A stretch of DNA of 64,000 nt from Caldisericales bacterium (GTDB lineage: Bacteria > Caldisericota > Caldisericia > JAAYUI01). A program made the translations under genes and the position numbers. The DNA lies in assembly GCA_012517765.1 (NCBI GenBank), contig JAAYUI010000003.1, forward strand, positions 124,001 to 188,000, written 5' to 3'. Shown piece after piece: positions 17,022 to 26,144 of the stretch; within the stretch, counting starts at the first letter, position 1, and each line of letters opens with the position of its first letter. Below the pieces are notes generated by a model. That model ran no database searches. It was not told the DNA's origin and saw only the letters and a list, made by a program, of their open reading frames with translations.

Positions 17022-18304
17022 GGATAATTGTGGTCAAGAAGTCTTGGGAAAGGTGATGCTTCCCTGATGTGTTGTGAACCGGCAATCCAGGAAGTTGCCC
17101 TCTCTATTCCAAGTCCGAAGCCGGAATGTGGAAAGGTGCCGTATTTTCTGAGGTCGAGATACCAGTCAAACATCTCCTGTGGGAGGCCGTGGTCTGTGAT
17201 TTTTTTTAACAGAACGTCAAGATTGTCTTCCCTTTGTGAACCACCGATTATCTCGCCAATATCCTCTGGAGCAATCATGTCGTCACAGAGAACAACTCTT
17301 GGGTCTTCAGGGTCCTGCTTCATGTAGAATGCTTTGACCTGGGCAGGATATTTTTCAATCATGACCGGCCTGTCAAATTTTGATGATACAATGCTCTCGT
17401 CTGGTGCCCCGAAGTCTCCACCCCATTCTATGCTGGAGCCCTCCTGCTGGCACATTTTTACTGCCTCCGTATAGGTTATTCTGGGGAATGGAGTGATGAC
17501 ATGTCGCAGGATAGTTGTGTTCCTTTCGAGCACTTTAAACTCTGTTTCACAATCACGAAGGGCATCCTTTACGATCTTTTCCACGAGCCTCTCCTGTATC
17601 TTCATGTTTTCTTCATGAAGTACGAATGCGGCCTCTGGTTCGACCTGCCAGAATTCGATGAGGTGTCTTCTTGTTTTGCTCTTCTCTGCCCTGAAGACTG
17701 GTCCGAAGCAATAGACTTTTCCGAGTGCTGCAGCGGCAGCTTCGTTGTAAAGCTGGCCAGACTGGCTCAAAAAGGCTGGTTTGCCAAAATAGTCTATCTC
17801 AAAGAGTGTCGTGGTTCCTTCGCATGATGATGGAGTTATGCATGGAGCATCGACATTTATAAAGCCTTCTGAGTCAAGAAAGTCTCTTATGGATTTTATG
17901 ATCCTTGCCCTGATGCGAAGTGTTGCCCATTGTTTCTGGGAGCGGAGCCACAGGTGCCTGTTTGACATGAGGAAACCTACGCCATGTTCTTTTGGGGAGA
18001 TTGGAAAATCAACAGAATCGCCATATTTCTCGATCTGCTTGACATCTATCTCGAAAACACCTTTTTGTTTTGGGTTTTCTTTAACTGTACCAACAACGAA
18101 AAATGAAGTTTCCTGGGTCAGGTCGCCAGCCAGCTTGAATTGCTCCGGCGTAAGGTTTCCCTGGAAAGCGACACACTGGCAGAAGCCAGTTCCGTCCCTT
18201 ATGACAAGAAATACCAGCTTGCCCGATGATCTCGAGTTGTGTAGCCAGCCTGAAATTTTAACTTCTTCGCCTACATGTTTTCCGAGTTCAGATATAGTAA
18301 CCAT
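17018..18304 (-). CDS. asnS: Asparaginyl-tRNA synthetase
   Basis: 428 residues from ATG 18304, chosen because AAGGAGG precedes it by 4 nt; the open frame continues 48 bp upstream without a ribosome binding site. An N-terminal OB-fold anticodon-binding domain (about 1-105, 'EVKISGWLHNSRSSGKL') is followed by a class II catalytic core with motif 2 'FRAEKSKTRRHLIEFWQVEPE' (for example 'RRHLIEFWQVEPE') and motif 3 'GFGLGIERATSWIAG'. The RRHLxEFW form and the lack of the AspRS insertion domain favour AsnRS. It charges tRNA-Asn with asparagine in the cytoplasm. Coupled to holA downstream. Confidence 0.96.
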   Translation of the reverse strand: MVTISELGKHVGEEVKISGWLHNSRSSGKLVFLVIRDGTGFCQCVAFQGNLTPEQFKLAGDLTQETSFFVVGTVKENPKQKGVFEIDVKQIEKYGDSVDFPISPKEHGVGFLMSNRHLWLRSQKQWATLRIRARIIKSIRDFLDSEGFINVDAPCITPSSCEGTTTLFEIDYFGKPAFLSQSGQLYNEAAAAALGKVYCFGPVFRAEKSKTRRHLIEFWQVEPEAAFVLHEENMKIQERLVEKIVKDALRDCETEFKVLERNTTILRHVITPFPRITYTEAVKMCQQEGSSIEWGGDFGAPDESIVSSKFDRPVMIEKYPAQVKAFYMKQDPEDPRVVLCDDMIAPEDIGEIIGGSQREDNLDVLLKKITDHGLPQEMFDWYLDLRKYGTFPHSGFGLGIERATSWIAGSQHIREASPFPRLLDHNYP

Positions 18305-18324
18305 GTTCCTCCTTGAGCTATAAA

Positions 18325-18352
18325 AAGATACTATCTGTTGTGAAAAACGCAA
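18325..18352 (-). promoter_or_regulatory. Probable promoter of asnS-holA
   Basis: Minus-strand TTGCGT (18347-18352) and TATCTT (18325-18330) with a 16-bp spacer, giving a leader of about 14 nt that still contains the AAGGAGG site. The match to consensus is moderate. Confidence 0.4.
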
Positions 18353-18381
18353 GGCAATTTTAAGTTCTTAAGATTACCCCC

Positions 18382-18410
18382 TTGAAATATGCCGGCCAAA
18401 TGGATATATA
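18382..18410 (+). promoter_or_regulatory. Sigma-70 promoter of secG and tRNA-Leu
   Basis: TTGAAA (18382-18387) and TATATA (18405-18410) with a 17-bp spacer. The GGAGG at 18433-18437 and the GTG start of secG follow. Confidence 0.6.
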
Positions 18411-18444
18411 AACCTAAGCTTTGAGATTGACTGGAGGATGAAAC

Positions 18445-18690
18445 GTGGCGTTGTTCAGAAACATAATGATGTTGATTGCAGTACTCACCGGAATTGGAAT
18501 GGTGCTTGGATACATACTCTCATCACCAAAAGCGTCAGGTCTTGGTGCCATTGGTGGTACTGCACAGAAGTTCAAGGTGAGGAAGGCACGCGACATATTC
18601 TTGGACAAAATCATTCTTTGGTGTGCCATAGCCTTTGGCCTTTGTGCTTTCATCCTTTCCGTGGTTGACCCGTCAATCTGGACCAAATAA
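18445..18690 (+). CDS. secG: Preprotein translocase subunit SecG
   Basis: 81 residues from GTG 18445 with GGAGG 7 nt upstream. Two membrane spans (about 7-26 and 54-75) flank a cytoplasmic loop with 'GLGAIGGTAQKFKVRK', which resembles the conserved Gly/Ala/Phe-containing SecG loop. SecG is the small partner of SecYE that assists protein export. The tRNA-Leu gene begins 7 bp after its stop and the first terminator lies after the tRNA, so both are probably made on one transcript. Export capacity fits a genome with so many secreted proteins, but this gene is universal. Confidence 0.88.
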   Translation: MALFRNIMMLIAVLTGIGMVLGYILSSPKASGLGAIGGTAQKFKVRKARDIFLDKIILWCAIAFGLCAFILSVVDPSIWTK

Positions 18691-18697
18691 TTTTTTT

Positions 18698-18782
18698 GCC
18701 GAGGTGGCGGAATTGGTAGACGCGTACGTTTGAGGGGCGTATGGGGAGACCTGTGCGGGTTCAAGTCCCGCCCTCGGCACCA
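18698..18782 (+). tRNA. tRNA-Leu (anticodon GAG)
   Basis: An 85-nt cloverleaf with acceptor GCCGAGG/CCTCGGC, discriminator A and encoded CCA. The anticodon stem TACGT/GCGTA closes a 7-nt loop TTGAGGG with anticodon GAG. A long class II variable arm and a GGTTCAA T-loop are present. It reads CUC/CUU codons and is probably co-transcribed with secG. Confidence 0.95.
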
Positions 18783-18798
18783 CTTAAAAAACCAAAAA

Positions 18799-18823
18799 GC
18801 CGGCTTTTGCCGGCCTTTTTTAT
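18799..18823 (+). terminator. Rho-independent terminator after secG-tRNA-Leu
   Basis: GCCGGC stem pairs with GCCGGC around a TTTT loop, followed by a T-run at 18816-18821. Confidence 0.85.
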
Positions 18824-18923
18824 TTTAGGTAAAAAATGGCGAGATTAATATGTACGGATATATTATGGGGAAAAACTATCAGCCTCACTATTTCGTTATT
18901 CCCTGGTAAAACGATAAATAATC

Positions 18924-18951
18924 TTGACGTAAAAGAAGTAGACGCTAGAAT
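18924..18951 (+). promoter_or_regulatory. Promoter of tRNA-Val
   Basis: TTGACG (18924-18929) and TAGAAT (18946-18951) with a 16-bp spacer; the predicted start is a few bases before the mature tRNA 5' end at 18963. Confidence 0.7.
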
Positions 18952-18962
18952 ATTTTTGTTCC

Positions 18963-19037
18963 GGGCGGATAGTTCAGCGGTAGAACGCTTGCCTTACACG
19001 CAAGAAGTCACAGGTTCGAATCCTGTTTCGCCCACCA
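18963..19037 (+). tRNA. tRNA-Val (anticodon TAC)
   Basis: A 75-nt cloverleaf. Acceptor GGGCGGA pairs with TTCGCCC (one G-T), discriminator A and encoded CCA. The anticodon stem CTTGC/GCAAG closes loop CTTACAC with anticodon TAC; GGTTCGAAT T-loop. No clear terminator follows. Confidence 0.96.
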
Positions 19038-19144
19038 TTCCCCTCCATTTGCTTGGTCGATAATCACTTTAATCCTCCCGATCCTTTTTTGAGGTGTCTG
19101 GCCATTCATCAACAAGCGCCTTCTAATATGTTTTTTGAGTTGAG

Positions 19145-19597
19145 ATGAGCAACCATAACAAAGTAATTGCGTACATTACAAAAGGCACGAAAATCCTCAT
19201 TTTTGACCATGTTGGTTTTCCTGAAGCCGGAACACAGGTGCCTGCAGGTACAATTAAAGATGGTGAAACGCCAACTTTTGCGGCAATGAGGGAAGCGTTT
19301 GAGGAAACTGGTTTGCACGAACTTTACTTGAAGGAATTTCTTGGCATGCAAACGATTACGCTGGAGAGGCTTGAGGGAAGAGTGATAATCAGTAGGCATT
19401 ATTACCATTTTGAGGCACCAGATGATACTCCAGATGCATGGCTCCATTATGAGATGGATCCGAGTGAAGGCCCTCCCGACCCGATACTTTTCAGTTTCAA
19501 GTGGGTGGATTTTTCAAAAAACAGTGTGGTTCTGGCAGGCAAGCAAGATTTTTTTATGTATGTCCTGGGCAAAAAATGCATAAAGAAAAACCGATAA
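19145..19597 (+). CDS. Nudix hydrolase
   Basis: 150 residues. The Nudix box begins at about residue 39 ('GTIKDGETPTFAAMREAFEETGL', core 'REAFEETG'), preceded by strands 'NKVIAYITKGTKILIFDH' typical of the family. The first Gly of the box is preceded by 'VPA', not the usual 'LPG'. It differs clearly from the Nudix protein at 15458 and is not a recent copy. Substrate unknown. The ATG has only a weak purine stretch upstream; a TAATAT at 19124-19129 could be a -10 box but no good -35 is seen. It stands alone between two tRNA genes. Confidence 0.85.
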   Translation: MSNHNKVIAYITKGTKILIFDHVGFPEAGTQVPAGTIKDGETPTFAAMREAFEETGLHELYLKEFLGMQTITLERLEGRVIISRHYYHFEAPDDTPDAWLHYEMDPSEGPPDPILFSFKWVDFSKNSVVLAGKQDFFMYVLGKKCIKKNR

Positions 19598-19643
19598 AAT
19601 GCTGAAACAAAATTAAATTTGGCATTCAGATTGTCGTTCTTAA

Positions 19644-19673
19644 TTGACAAACCATTTGGGCCTTGCTTATAAT
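19644..19673 (+). promoter_or_regulatory. Promoter of tRNA-Asp
   Basis: Perfect TTGACA (19644-19649) and TATAAT (19668-19673), 18-bp spacer, ending 15 bp before the mature tRNA. Confidence 0.85.
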
Positions 19674-19688
19674 ACGTGGACGTTTCGC

Positions 19689-19764
19689 GGGGTCGTGGTG
19701 TAGCGGTCAACACGCCAGCCTGTCACGCTGGAGACCGGGGGTTCGAATCCCCTCGATCCCGCCA
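19689..19764 (+). tRNA. tRNA-Asp (anticodon GTC)
   Basis: A 76-nt cloverleaf with acceptor GGGGTCG/CGATCCC (one G-T), discriminator G and encoded CCA. The anticodon stem CCAGC/GCTGG closes loop CTGTCAC with anticodon GTC. Discriminator G is the aspartate identity base. Confidence 0.97.
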
Positions 19765-19835
19765 ACTGACAACTCAAGAAAATCAAATCTCCCAAAAATC
19801 AGATCAAATTGAACAAATGGGCCTTCCTGAATTTG

Positions 19836-19863
19836 TTGACTGGATTGCGTTTCAATCTATAAT
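19836..19863 (+). promoter_or_regulatory. Sigma-70 promoter of the first S8 peptidase
   Basis: TTGACT (19836-19841) and TATAAT (19858-19863), 16-bp spacer. A short leader with GGAGG leads to ATG 19891. Confidence 0.75.
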
Positions 19864-19890
19864 TTCCAACCAAATGACTCTGGAGGTCCA

Positions 19891-22800
19891 ATGAGACGCC
19901 ATCTCAGCCTTTTTCTTTTAGCGACCATAATCCTAATGGCACAGCCGGTCCATGCTGCCGAGAACAGGTCCGATATCTTTATGAACATGCTTGTTGTTCT
20001 GGATGGCAACACGGCATCGGATTTCCTGCCACAAAATTATGTGCAGACAAATTCAAGATCTCTGGATGTGTCTCTTGCTCTTGCAGGGCGCGAGACCATG
20101 AAGTCGGTAGAATCGTTCATTTTTTCGAATTGCCAGGGAATTGTTGATCGGGTTTATCAAAAATACAGCATTGTAACAAAAGGTTTTGCTTGCAAGATAA
20201 AAGCACAAAACATAAAAAAACTGTCTGGTCTCCCCGGAGTCAAAAGCATCGAGAGAATTCCTGATTACAAGCTTGATCTTGATACATCAACAACAGTCAT
20301 TGGCGCAAATGATGCCTGGAAAATGCTTGACCAGAACCGTCAGCCACTCACAGGAACAGGTGTTACAATTGGTGTCATAGATACCGGCCTTGATTGGCGC
20401 CACCCCGATCTTGGATCAAAGATGGGCTCAAAGGAAAAAGTGGTAGATGGTTATGATTTTGCTGATGGTGCTGACATATCAAATGATACAGAGCAGCATG
20501 GCACACATGTGGCCGGCATCTGTGCGGCAAATGGGAAAGTCAGGGGTGTTGCCCCAGGGGCCAATCTTGCAGGATACAAGGTTTTTACCAGCGAAAAGGG
20601 GAGATCGGTCAATGTTGGTGCCAACATTAATTCTGCCCTTGAAAGGGCGATTGTTTTCAAATGCGGGGTTGTGAACCTTTCGCTTGGTTCACCAGGAGGT
20701 AATTCTGGTAGTGAAGAGGGTAATTCGATTTACCACAGGGTTGTGAAGGCCGGCGTCGTTGTTGTGGCTTCCGCAGGCAATAATGGCTCACGCTGCCTTT
20801 ACCAGCCATATGTTGTGGGAACCCCAAGTACTTATGTGCCGGTAATTTCTGTAGCCGCATCTGATGACATGAAACACCCCGAGATCTTGGTCACGAATCC
20901 GCCAGGTGAAAACATGCGCATTCTCGGAAGAGAATTTGATCTTCCTCCTAAATGGCCCGAAGGCGAATGGGAAGTTATAGATTGCGGTTACGGATACCCA
21001 AAAGATTTTGAAGGTATCGATGTCAAAGGTAAAGTAGCCCTGATACAGAGGGGCCCCATAACTGACAAGAATGCATATTTCAGGGACAAAGACCTCAATG
21101 CTGCAAGTGCAGGAGCTGCAGGATGCATTATTTACAATCACAGCCCTGGCTCTTTTGCCGGCACCATGAAAATCGAGGATTCGGACATCGAAAAGAAATT
21201 CATACCAGCACTTGCAATCACAAATGTGCAGGGAATCAAGCTGCAGTCATTGATAAAAAAAGGCCTTAAAATAAAAGTGTCTTCAGGGACACCTTTCGGC
21301 CAGATAGCTGATTTCTCTTCCTCAGGACCCTCCGCCGATTACTATTTCAAGCCAGAGGTGACGGCACCTGGTGTTGGCATAAAAAGCACTGTAACCACCA
21401 AACCAAACAGTGCTGATCCGAAAAAAAGAGACCCGCAGTGGGCATCAATGCAGGGCACTTCGATGTCAGGGCCGCATGTTGCAGGGGCCTGTGCGATATT
21501 GAGGCAGGCATATCCAAAGGCCGAGCCGAAACAGATAAAGGCGATGTTTATGGCGACATGCGACCTGCTTCGAAATAACGAAGCCGGAGAGTATGTGCCT
21601 TTGATGTCACAGGGGTCTGGCAGAATAAACATACCTGCTGCAATTGGGGCCAAAATGACATTTGATCCGCCAGCGCTTTCTCTCAGGGCGATCTCAGGGA
21701 TAGTAAAACAGGCCTCATTCAAGGTGACCAATATTACCAGAAAACCGGTCGAATTTACCCTTAGTTATCACTCACTTGGAGACAACACAAAATGCAATTT
21801 TGACAGGGATACCGAAAAACTGAAACCAGGAGAGACAAAAACAATAAAAGCATCTTTTGAGTGTGATGACGGTTCAAAGGGTTTTCTCGAGGGGGTAATC
21901 TTTGCAAGCATGGGCAATGAAAATGTTCACCTGCCATTAATAATTCTTAACGGCTCTCCTGATGTCCCACCACAGGTTTCGGAACTAAGGATAAGCAGGC
22001 CAGTCATGACGCATGGCGATGGCAGTGAGGCAGGGACCACAATCAGCTTCAGGTTTAATTATGGTACATACATGTCAGGTGCCCCGGGTCAGGAAGTTTC
22101 ATCGAACTATGGTGCAGCAAAGGTAGTTCTTTACGATAACGAAGAGAACCCTTCAGGGAACATATTTTTTGATGATACACTGGAAATAGGCTATCACAAT
22201 ATTGTATGGAAGGGGCCAGATAACCTTGGCAGGCTTTTTGTGACAGATGGGAATTATGTTGTGAATGCATTTGGACTTTCAACAAGCTCCAATGGCGCCA
22301 TAGTGGAACAGTCTCCCCACCAGAAAAAACCAATTTCAATTGTTGGTGCACCGCTAAAAGAAAAACCCTTTGTGTTTGTGAAAAGTGTTCCTGAAAAACC
22401 GCGTCCCGAAGAACCTTTCTATTTGCTTGTAAGATCAAGCCTGATACCCAGCTTGTCTTCGATTACGATGGATATCGACATCGATCCGGCTTTTTACCAG
22501 ATTGTTACAATAAAAGCTGTAGATATCGCTGGTATTACAAAAGAAAACCTTGCATTTGAAAGCTCATTTGACAATGAAAGAGGCAAAGCGAACATAAAAT
22601 GTTTTACAAAAGATGGGTCTCCAGTGGATCAAAAGGGCACCATCCTTATCCTGGAGTGCATTTCACATCAGGAAGGCAATACGAGTGTTTCCATAAAAGA
22701 ATGCACCGCCAGCTCTTCTTTTGGTCAGATAGCACCTGTGCCGGGCAAAAAGGATTTTGAGATAAAGAAAGATTACAGTTTTTATGATTTAAACAGGGAT

Positions 22801-22965
22801 GGTGTTGTTGATGAACTTGACAGTGACATCCTCAGGAGCCATCTGGAGGAATCGGAGGGTGATCCAAATTACACTGAATCAATGGATTTTAATGGAGATG
22901 GACAAATTAATATAATTGATCTTATAATGCTTGCAAAACGCTATGGGCATACAATGTACCCATAG
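19891..22965 (+). CDS. Secreted S8 (subtilisin-like) peptidase with PA, cohesin-like and dockerin-like domains
   Basis: 1,024 residues with GGAGG before ATG 19891. A signal peptide (about 1-22) and an inhibitor-I9-like propeptide (to about 130) precede the S8 catalytic domain. The triad is Asp164 ('GVIDTGLDWRHPDL'), His203 ('HGTHVAG') and Ser524 ('GTSMSGPHVAG'); the oxyanion Asn is Asn297. A PA domain (about 340-460) is inserted between His and Ser. After it come a subtilase-type Fn3-like domain (about 590-680), an FlgD-type Ig region (about 700-820), a cohesin-like domain (about 830-955) and a dockerin-like pair of calcium loops ('DLNRDGVVDELD', 'DFNGDGQINIID', about 962-1024). Predicted to cut proteins outside the cell. 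It starts a cluster of related secreted genes. Confidence 0.92.
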   Translation: MRRHLSLFLLATIILMAQPVHAAENRSDIFMNMLVVLDGNTASDFLPQNYVQTNSRSLDVSLALAGRETMKSVESFIFSNCQGIVDRVYQKYSIVTKGFACKIKAQNIKKLSGLPGVKSIERIPDYKLDLDTSTTVIGANDAWKMLDQNRQPLTGTGVTIGVIDTGLDWRHPDLGSKMGSKEKVVDGYDFADGADISNDTEQHGTHVAGICAANGKVRGVAPGANLAGYKVFTSEKGRSVNVGANINSALERAIVFKCGVVNLSLGSPGGNSGSEEGNSIYHRVVKAGVVVVASAGNNGSRCLYQPYVVGTPSTYVPVISVAASDDMKHPEILVTNPPGENMRILGREFDLPPKWPEGEWEVIDCGYGYPKDFEGIDVKGKVALIQRGPITDKNAYFRDKDLNAASAGAAGCIIYNHSPGSFAGTMKIEDSDIEKKFIPALAITNVQGIKLQSLIKKGLKIKVSSGTPFGQIADFSSSGPSADYYFKPEVTAPGVGIKSTVTTKPNSADPKKRDPQWASMQGTSMSGPHVAGACAILRQAYPKAEPKQIKAMFMATCDLLRNNEAGEYVPLMSQGSGRINIPAAIGAKMTFDPPALSLRAISGIVKQASFKVTNITRKPVEFTLSYHSLGDNTKCNFDRDTEKLKPGETKTIKASFECDDGSKGFLEGVIFASMGNENVHLPLIILNGSPDVPPQVSELRISRPVMTHGDGSEAGTTISFRFNYGTYMSGAPGQEVSSNYGAAKVVLYDNEENPSGNIFFDDTLEIGYHNIVWKGPDNLGRLFVTDGNYVVNAFGLSTSSNGAIVEQSPHQKKPISIVGAPLKEKPFVFVKSVPEKPRPEEPFYLLVRSSLIPSLSSITMDIDIDPAFYQIVTIKAVDIAGITKENLAFESSFDNERGKANIKCFTKDGSPVDQKGTILILECISHQEGNTSVSIKECTASSSFGQIAPVPGKKDFEIKKDYSFYDLNRDGVVDELDSDILRSHLEESEGDPNYTESMDFNGDGQINIIDLIMLAKRYGHTMYP

Positions 22966-22986
22966 ACTAGCATAAGCATTTCGTTT

Positions 22987-22995
22987 TGGTATAAT
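22987..22995 (+). promoter_or_regulatory. Extended -10 promoter before the second S8 peptidase
   Basis: TGG followed by TATAAT (22990-22995) forms a TGn-TATAAT extended -10 element; no good -35 hexamer is present. It could drive the genes from 23027 separately from the first peptidase. Confidence 0.5.
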
Positions 22996-23026
22996 TCTTA
23001 CGCGAAACCAGATTTAAGGAGCTTCA

Positions 23027-26000
23027 ATGAGAAGATACCTAGTTTGGGCTGTGATTTTTGTTCTCTCGGCAGGCCTTTTCCCGATTGGCCGTGTTTTGTC
23101 AGCTTATGACATCTACCTGATTACCGTAGAAGGCGGATCGGCTTACAAAATGGAGGCTTTGGGTTTTCCCCCGGCCCATTCTGGGCTTACATCGAAAATT
23201 CTGCTGGCCAGCGCAAAGGAAGCCATCAAAAAAAATTGCCGCTCTGCCATATTTAGGTTTGATTTTGACTACCTTTTTACTGGCATGTCTTTAGAACTTG
23301 ATGAACAAGATGCCTGCATCGCAAAAAATATGCCTTTTGTCAAATCAGTAATGAAGATTGGAAAACTCGAACCAGCAGCTGTAAGATCTGTTGCCGAGGT
23401 TGTTGGGGCGTCCCAGCTTTATGAAATCAAGGATCAGAAGGGTAATTTTGTTAACGGTAAAGACATTCTTGTTGGTGTAATTGATTCTGGAATTGACTAT
23501 AGACACCAGGACCTCGGAAATGGGATGTATGGGCCAGGTGCAAAAGTAATTGGTGGAACAAATTTTGTTGAACCAAAAGATCCGCCGCTTGATGATGAAG
23601 CAATGGGACACGGGACTTCGGTTGCCGGGATAATTGCTTCGGACAACACAAAAGCACCCGGTATCGCTTCTGGTGCAAAAATGATGTCCTACCGTGTTTT
23701 TTCAAACAAAAATCCTGAAGTAAGGGAAGATGTTGTTGTTGCAGCAATTCAGGCCGCCGCCAAGGACGGATGCAAAATAATCAACATTTCCCTTTCAAAA
23801 CCTGGAGGAAGTTCCTCCGAGCTTTCCGCCTCCGCATATGCCGCAGAACAGGCAACAAAGGCTGGTATTTCAGTTGTTGGATCAGCTGGGGATTTTGGTT
23901 CGTTTTGTGATGGCGTTGAGGGTGGTACTGTTGGTGGGCCGTCTGTTTCACCCAATTCCATATGTGTTGGCTCTTCGGACACCAGGCCTGTGTGCAAGGT
24001 AAAAATTGAAGGCTCAAGCAGAAATGTTTTTGGAATGATGTCGGTCCCCCTCATTTCTTTTTCCAATCCCCAATCCATAGAGCTGGTTGATGGCGGATAT
24101 GGGTCCGAAGAGGAGTTTTCGAAAACCAATGTTCTTGGGAAGTATGTTCTCATAAAAAGAGGCCCGGAAGTTGGTGAAGCAATACCGTTTTTCCAGAAAC
24201 TCCTGAATGCCAAAAAAAGGGGTGCCGTTGGTGCGATTGTCTGGAACCACAGTCTTGGAGAGGTTTTCCAGATGTTTGTTGGTTTCAATTCGATAACTGG
24301 CGAGCCAATAAGAAATGAAGAGCTTGTCCCATCATGTTTTATAGGGAATTCTGACGGATTGTTTCTCCAAAAGCTTGTTTCAGGACAAGAAGCAAGAGTT
24401 TCCATTGCAGAGGAAAACATAGACACCATAGCAAGAATGACGGCCATAGGACCAACATCGGACCTTATTTTCAAACCGGATGTCTGCGCTCCTGGAATTG
24501 GAGTACCGGCGCCTGTTTCCACAAACTCTGCTGATGGGAACACGTCAAAATATACGCAAAACTTCTCCGGGACTTCTGCAAGTGCAGGGATTGTTTCTGG
24601 AGCTGTTGCGCTCATAAAACAGATCAATCCTGACTGGTCACCATCTGACATCAGACTGGCGCTTATGAATACGTCAAAGCTTTTAATCAATCCCGCAACA
24701 GGCGAATATTCCAGCATGCTTTTACAGGGTGCAGGGCAGATAAATGCAAAGATGGCAGCATTTACGCCATGCGTTGTTTCGCCTGGCGGGTTAATAGTCA
24801 CAAAAGACAAATCAAAGGACATAAAACTCACATTCAGTGGCCTTGGCTCGGATGCAAGCTTTAAGGTAAGGTTTGAGGTACTAAATAAACTTGACGATTA
24901 TGTTAAGTTCACTGGACAGGATACAGTGGTCGTATCCGGAAAGAGTGAGGCAACATACACCTTCACCATTGATTATTCAGCCACTGATATACCCTGGAAT
25001 GCTGAATGCATAATATGGTTTGAGAGTGACAAAGCAAAATTGCATGTGCCCGTTATTTGCTGGAAGGGTTATTCCACAAGCGAAAAAAGAAACATAACAT
25101 CGCTCAGAGTAACGGGCAATAACATAGATTATGGCGGAAAGGGCGACAAGGTTACCATAGAGTTTGGCATGGCAATGGGCGACAGATTTACATACAAGCC
25201 ACTTTCCTACAAGACAAAAACTGATGAGGAGGCCCCTCAACCCAGAGAAACAATGATTTCTGGTGTCCAGTTTGATCTTATTGATGGCAATGGTGACACC
25301 TGGGTAACAATTAAGCGCTTCGAAAACACCCAGTATGGCTATTACAAATTTGACTGGTCTGGAGAAGACGCCGAGGGTGCCTACTCGATACCTGATGGTT
25401 CCTATGGACTGAAGATTGTTATCAGCGAAACAGTTTTGGAGCCCGGAAGCGCGAAACTTAAGACGAAAAACTCATCACAACTGGCCAGGGACACTATCAG
25501 GATAAAGGGCAGTAAAGTACAGAGTCCACCAAAATTCTTCATGGTTGCACAGCCGCACACCCCGTCTGCCAACCAGAAAGTTCTTGTTGATTGCTATGTT
25601 ACATTTGCAAAAGACATATCGTCCCTTAGCTTCAATGTGTCATACAATCCAGATGAAGTCGAGATACTTCAGGTTTGGCCAGGAAGGTTCCTCCAGTCAG
25701 ACGGCTCGCCAGTCGAATCGGATGTATACCTGGACAAGCTCAATGGTAAAATAAAGGTTATCTCCAAGAGGGCAAACCAGACAGGTATTGATGGACATGG
25801 CATTATCCTTAGGTTCCTTGCCACTTTCCCCAATCCATCAGCTCCAACCATCAAGTTTGATGATCTCAATCCTTATGATCCAAGAGGAAGATTTATCCCC
25901 CACATGGGTTTCCCGCTAGAGCTTGAGGTGACTGATGCCGAGCCTTTACTTGGTGACCTCAATTTCGATGGAATTGTAGACATTGAGGATTATTTTATTT

Positions 26001-26128
26001 TTGCGCAATCATATGGCTCAAGAAGGGATGAGTTACACTACAACCCACTTGCTGATTTTAACTCGGATGGTATTATTGATTTTGAAGATTTGAAAGTATT
26101 GCTTAACAATCTTGGCAAAAGTGAGTGA
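23027..26128 (+). CDS. Secreted S8 peptidase with cohesin-like and dockerin-like domains, variant oxyanion residue
   Basis: 1,033 residues, same architecture as the gene at 19891 but strongly diverged. Signal peptide about 1-25. Triad Asp153 ('GVIDSGIDYRHQDL'), His195 ('GHGTSVAG') and Ser517 ('GTSASAGIVSG'). The oxyanion-hole Asn of the 'AGN' motif is replaced by Asp289 ('VGSAGDFGSF'), as in the convertase PC2. PA-like insert about 330-450 ('YVLIKRGPEVGEA'). The C-terminal part has an FlgD-like Ig region, a cohesin-like domain (about 838-965) and a dockerin-like pair ('DLNFDGIVDIED', 'DFNSDGIIDFED'; about 970-1030). The next gene begins 16 bp after its stop, so the two are probably one transcript. 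It may be active with altered efficiency or specificity. Confidence 0.9.
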   Translation: MRRYLVWAVIFVLSAGLFPIGRVLSAYDIYLITVEGGSAYKMEALGFPPAHSGLTSKILLASAKEAIKKNCRSAIFRFDFDYLFTGMSLELDEQDACIAKNMPFVKSVMKIGKLEPAAVRSVAEVVGASQLYEIKDQKGNFVNGKDILVGVIDSGIDYRHQDLGNGMYGPGAKVIGGTNFVEPKDPPLDDEAMGHGTSVAGIIASDNTKAPGIASGAKMMSYRVFSNKNPEVREDVVVAAIQAAAKDGCKIINISLSKPGGSSSELSASAYAAEQATKAGISVVGSAGDFGSFCDGVEGGTVGGPSVSPNSICVGSSDTRPVCKVKIEGSSRNVFGMMSVPLISFSNPQSIELVDGGYGSEEEFSKTNVLGKYVLIKRGPEVGEAIPFFQKLLNAKKRGAVGAIVWNHSLGEVFQMFVGFNSITGEPIRNEELVPSCFIGNSDGLFLQKLVSGQEARVSIAEENIDTIARMTAIGPTSDLIFKPDVCAPGIGVPAPVSTNSADGNTSKYTQNFSGTSASAGIVSGAVALIKQINPDWSPSDIRLALMNTSKLLINPATGEYSSMLLQGAGQINAKMAAFTPCVVSPGGLIVTKDKSKDIKLTFSGLGSDASFKVRFEVLNKLDDYVKFTGQDTVVVSGKSEATYTFTIDYSATDIPWNAECIIWFESDKAKLHVPVICWKGYSTSEKRNITSLRVTGNNIDYGGKGDKVTIEFGMAMGDRFTYKPLSYKTKTDEEAPQPRETMISGVQFDLIDGNGDTWVTIKRFENTQYGYYKFDWSGEDAEGAYSIPDGSYGLKIVISETVLEPGSAKLKTKNSSQLARDTIRIKGSKVQSPPKFFMVAQPHTPSANQKVLVDCYVTFAKDISSLSFNVSYNPDEVEILQVWPGRFLQSDGSPVESDVYLDKLNGKIKVISKRANQTGIDGHGIILRFLATFPNPSAPTIKFDDLNPYDPRGRFIPHMGFPLELEVTDAEPLLGDLNFDGIVDIEDYFIFAQSYGSRRDELHYNPLADFNSDGIIDFEDLKVLLNNLGKSE

Positions 26129-26144
26129 AGAAAGGGCAGTCTAA

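Noticed and set aside
18836-19063. A 75-codon open frame across tRNA-Val
   Set aside because: It overlaps a complete tRNA and its promoter and shows no protein similarity.
23749-24831. A 360-codon open frame on the minus strand inside the second S8 peptidase gene
   Set aside because: It is the antisense of the conserved catalytic region, has no ribosome binding site and resembles no protein; long antisense frames arise from codon bias.
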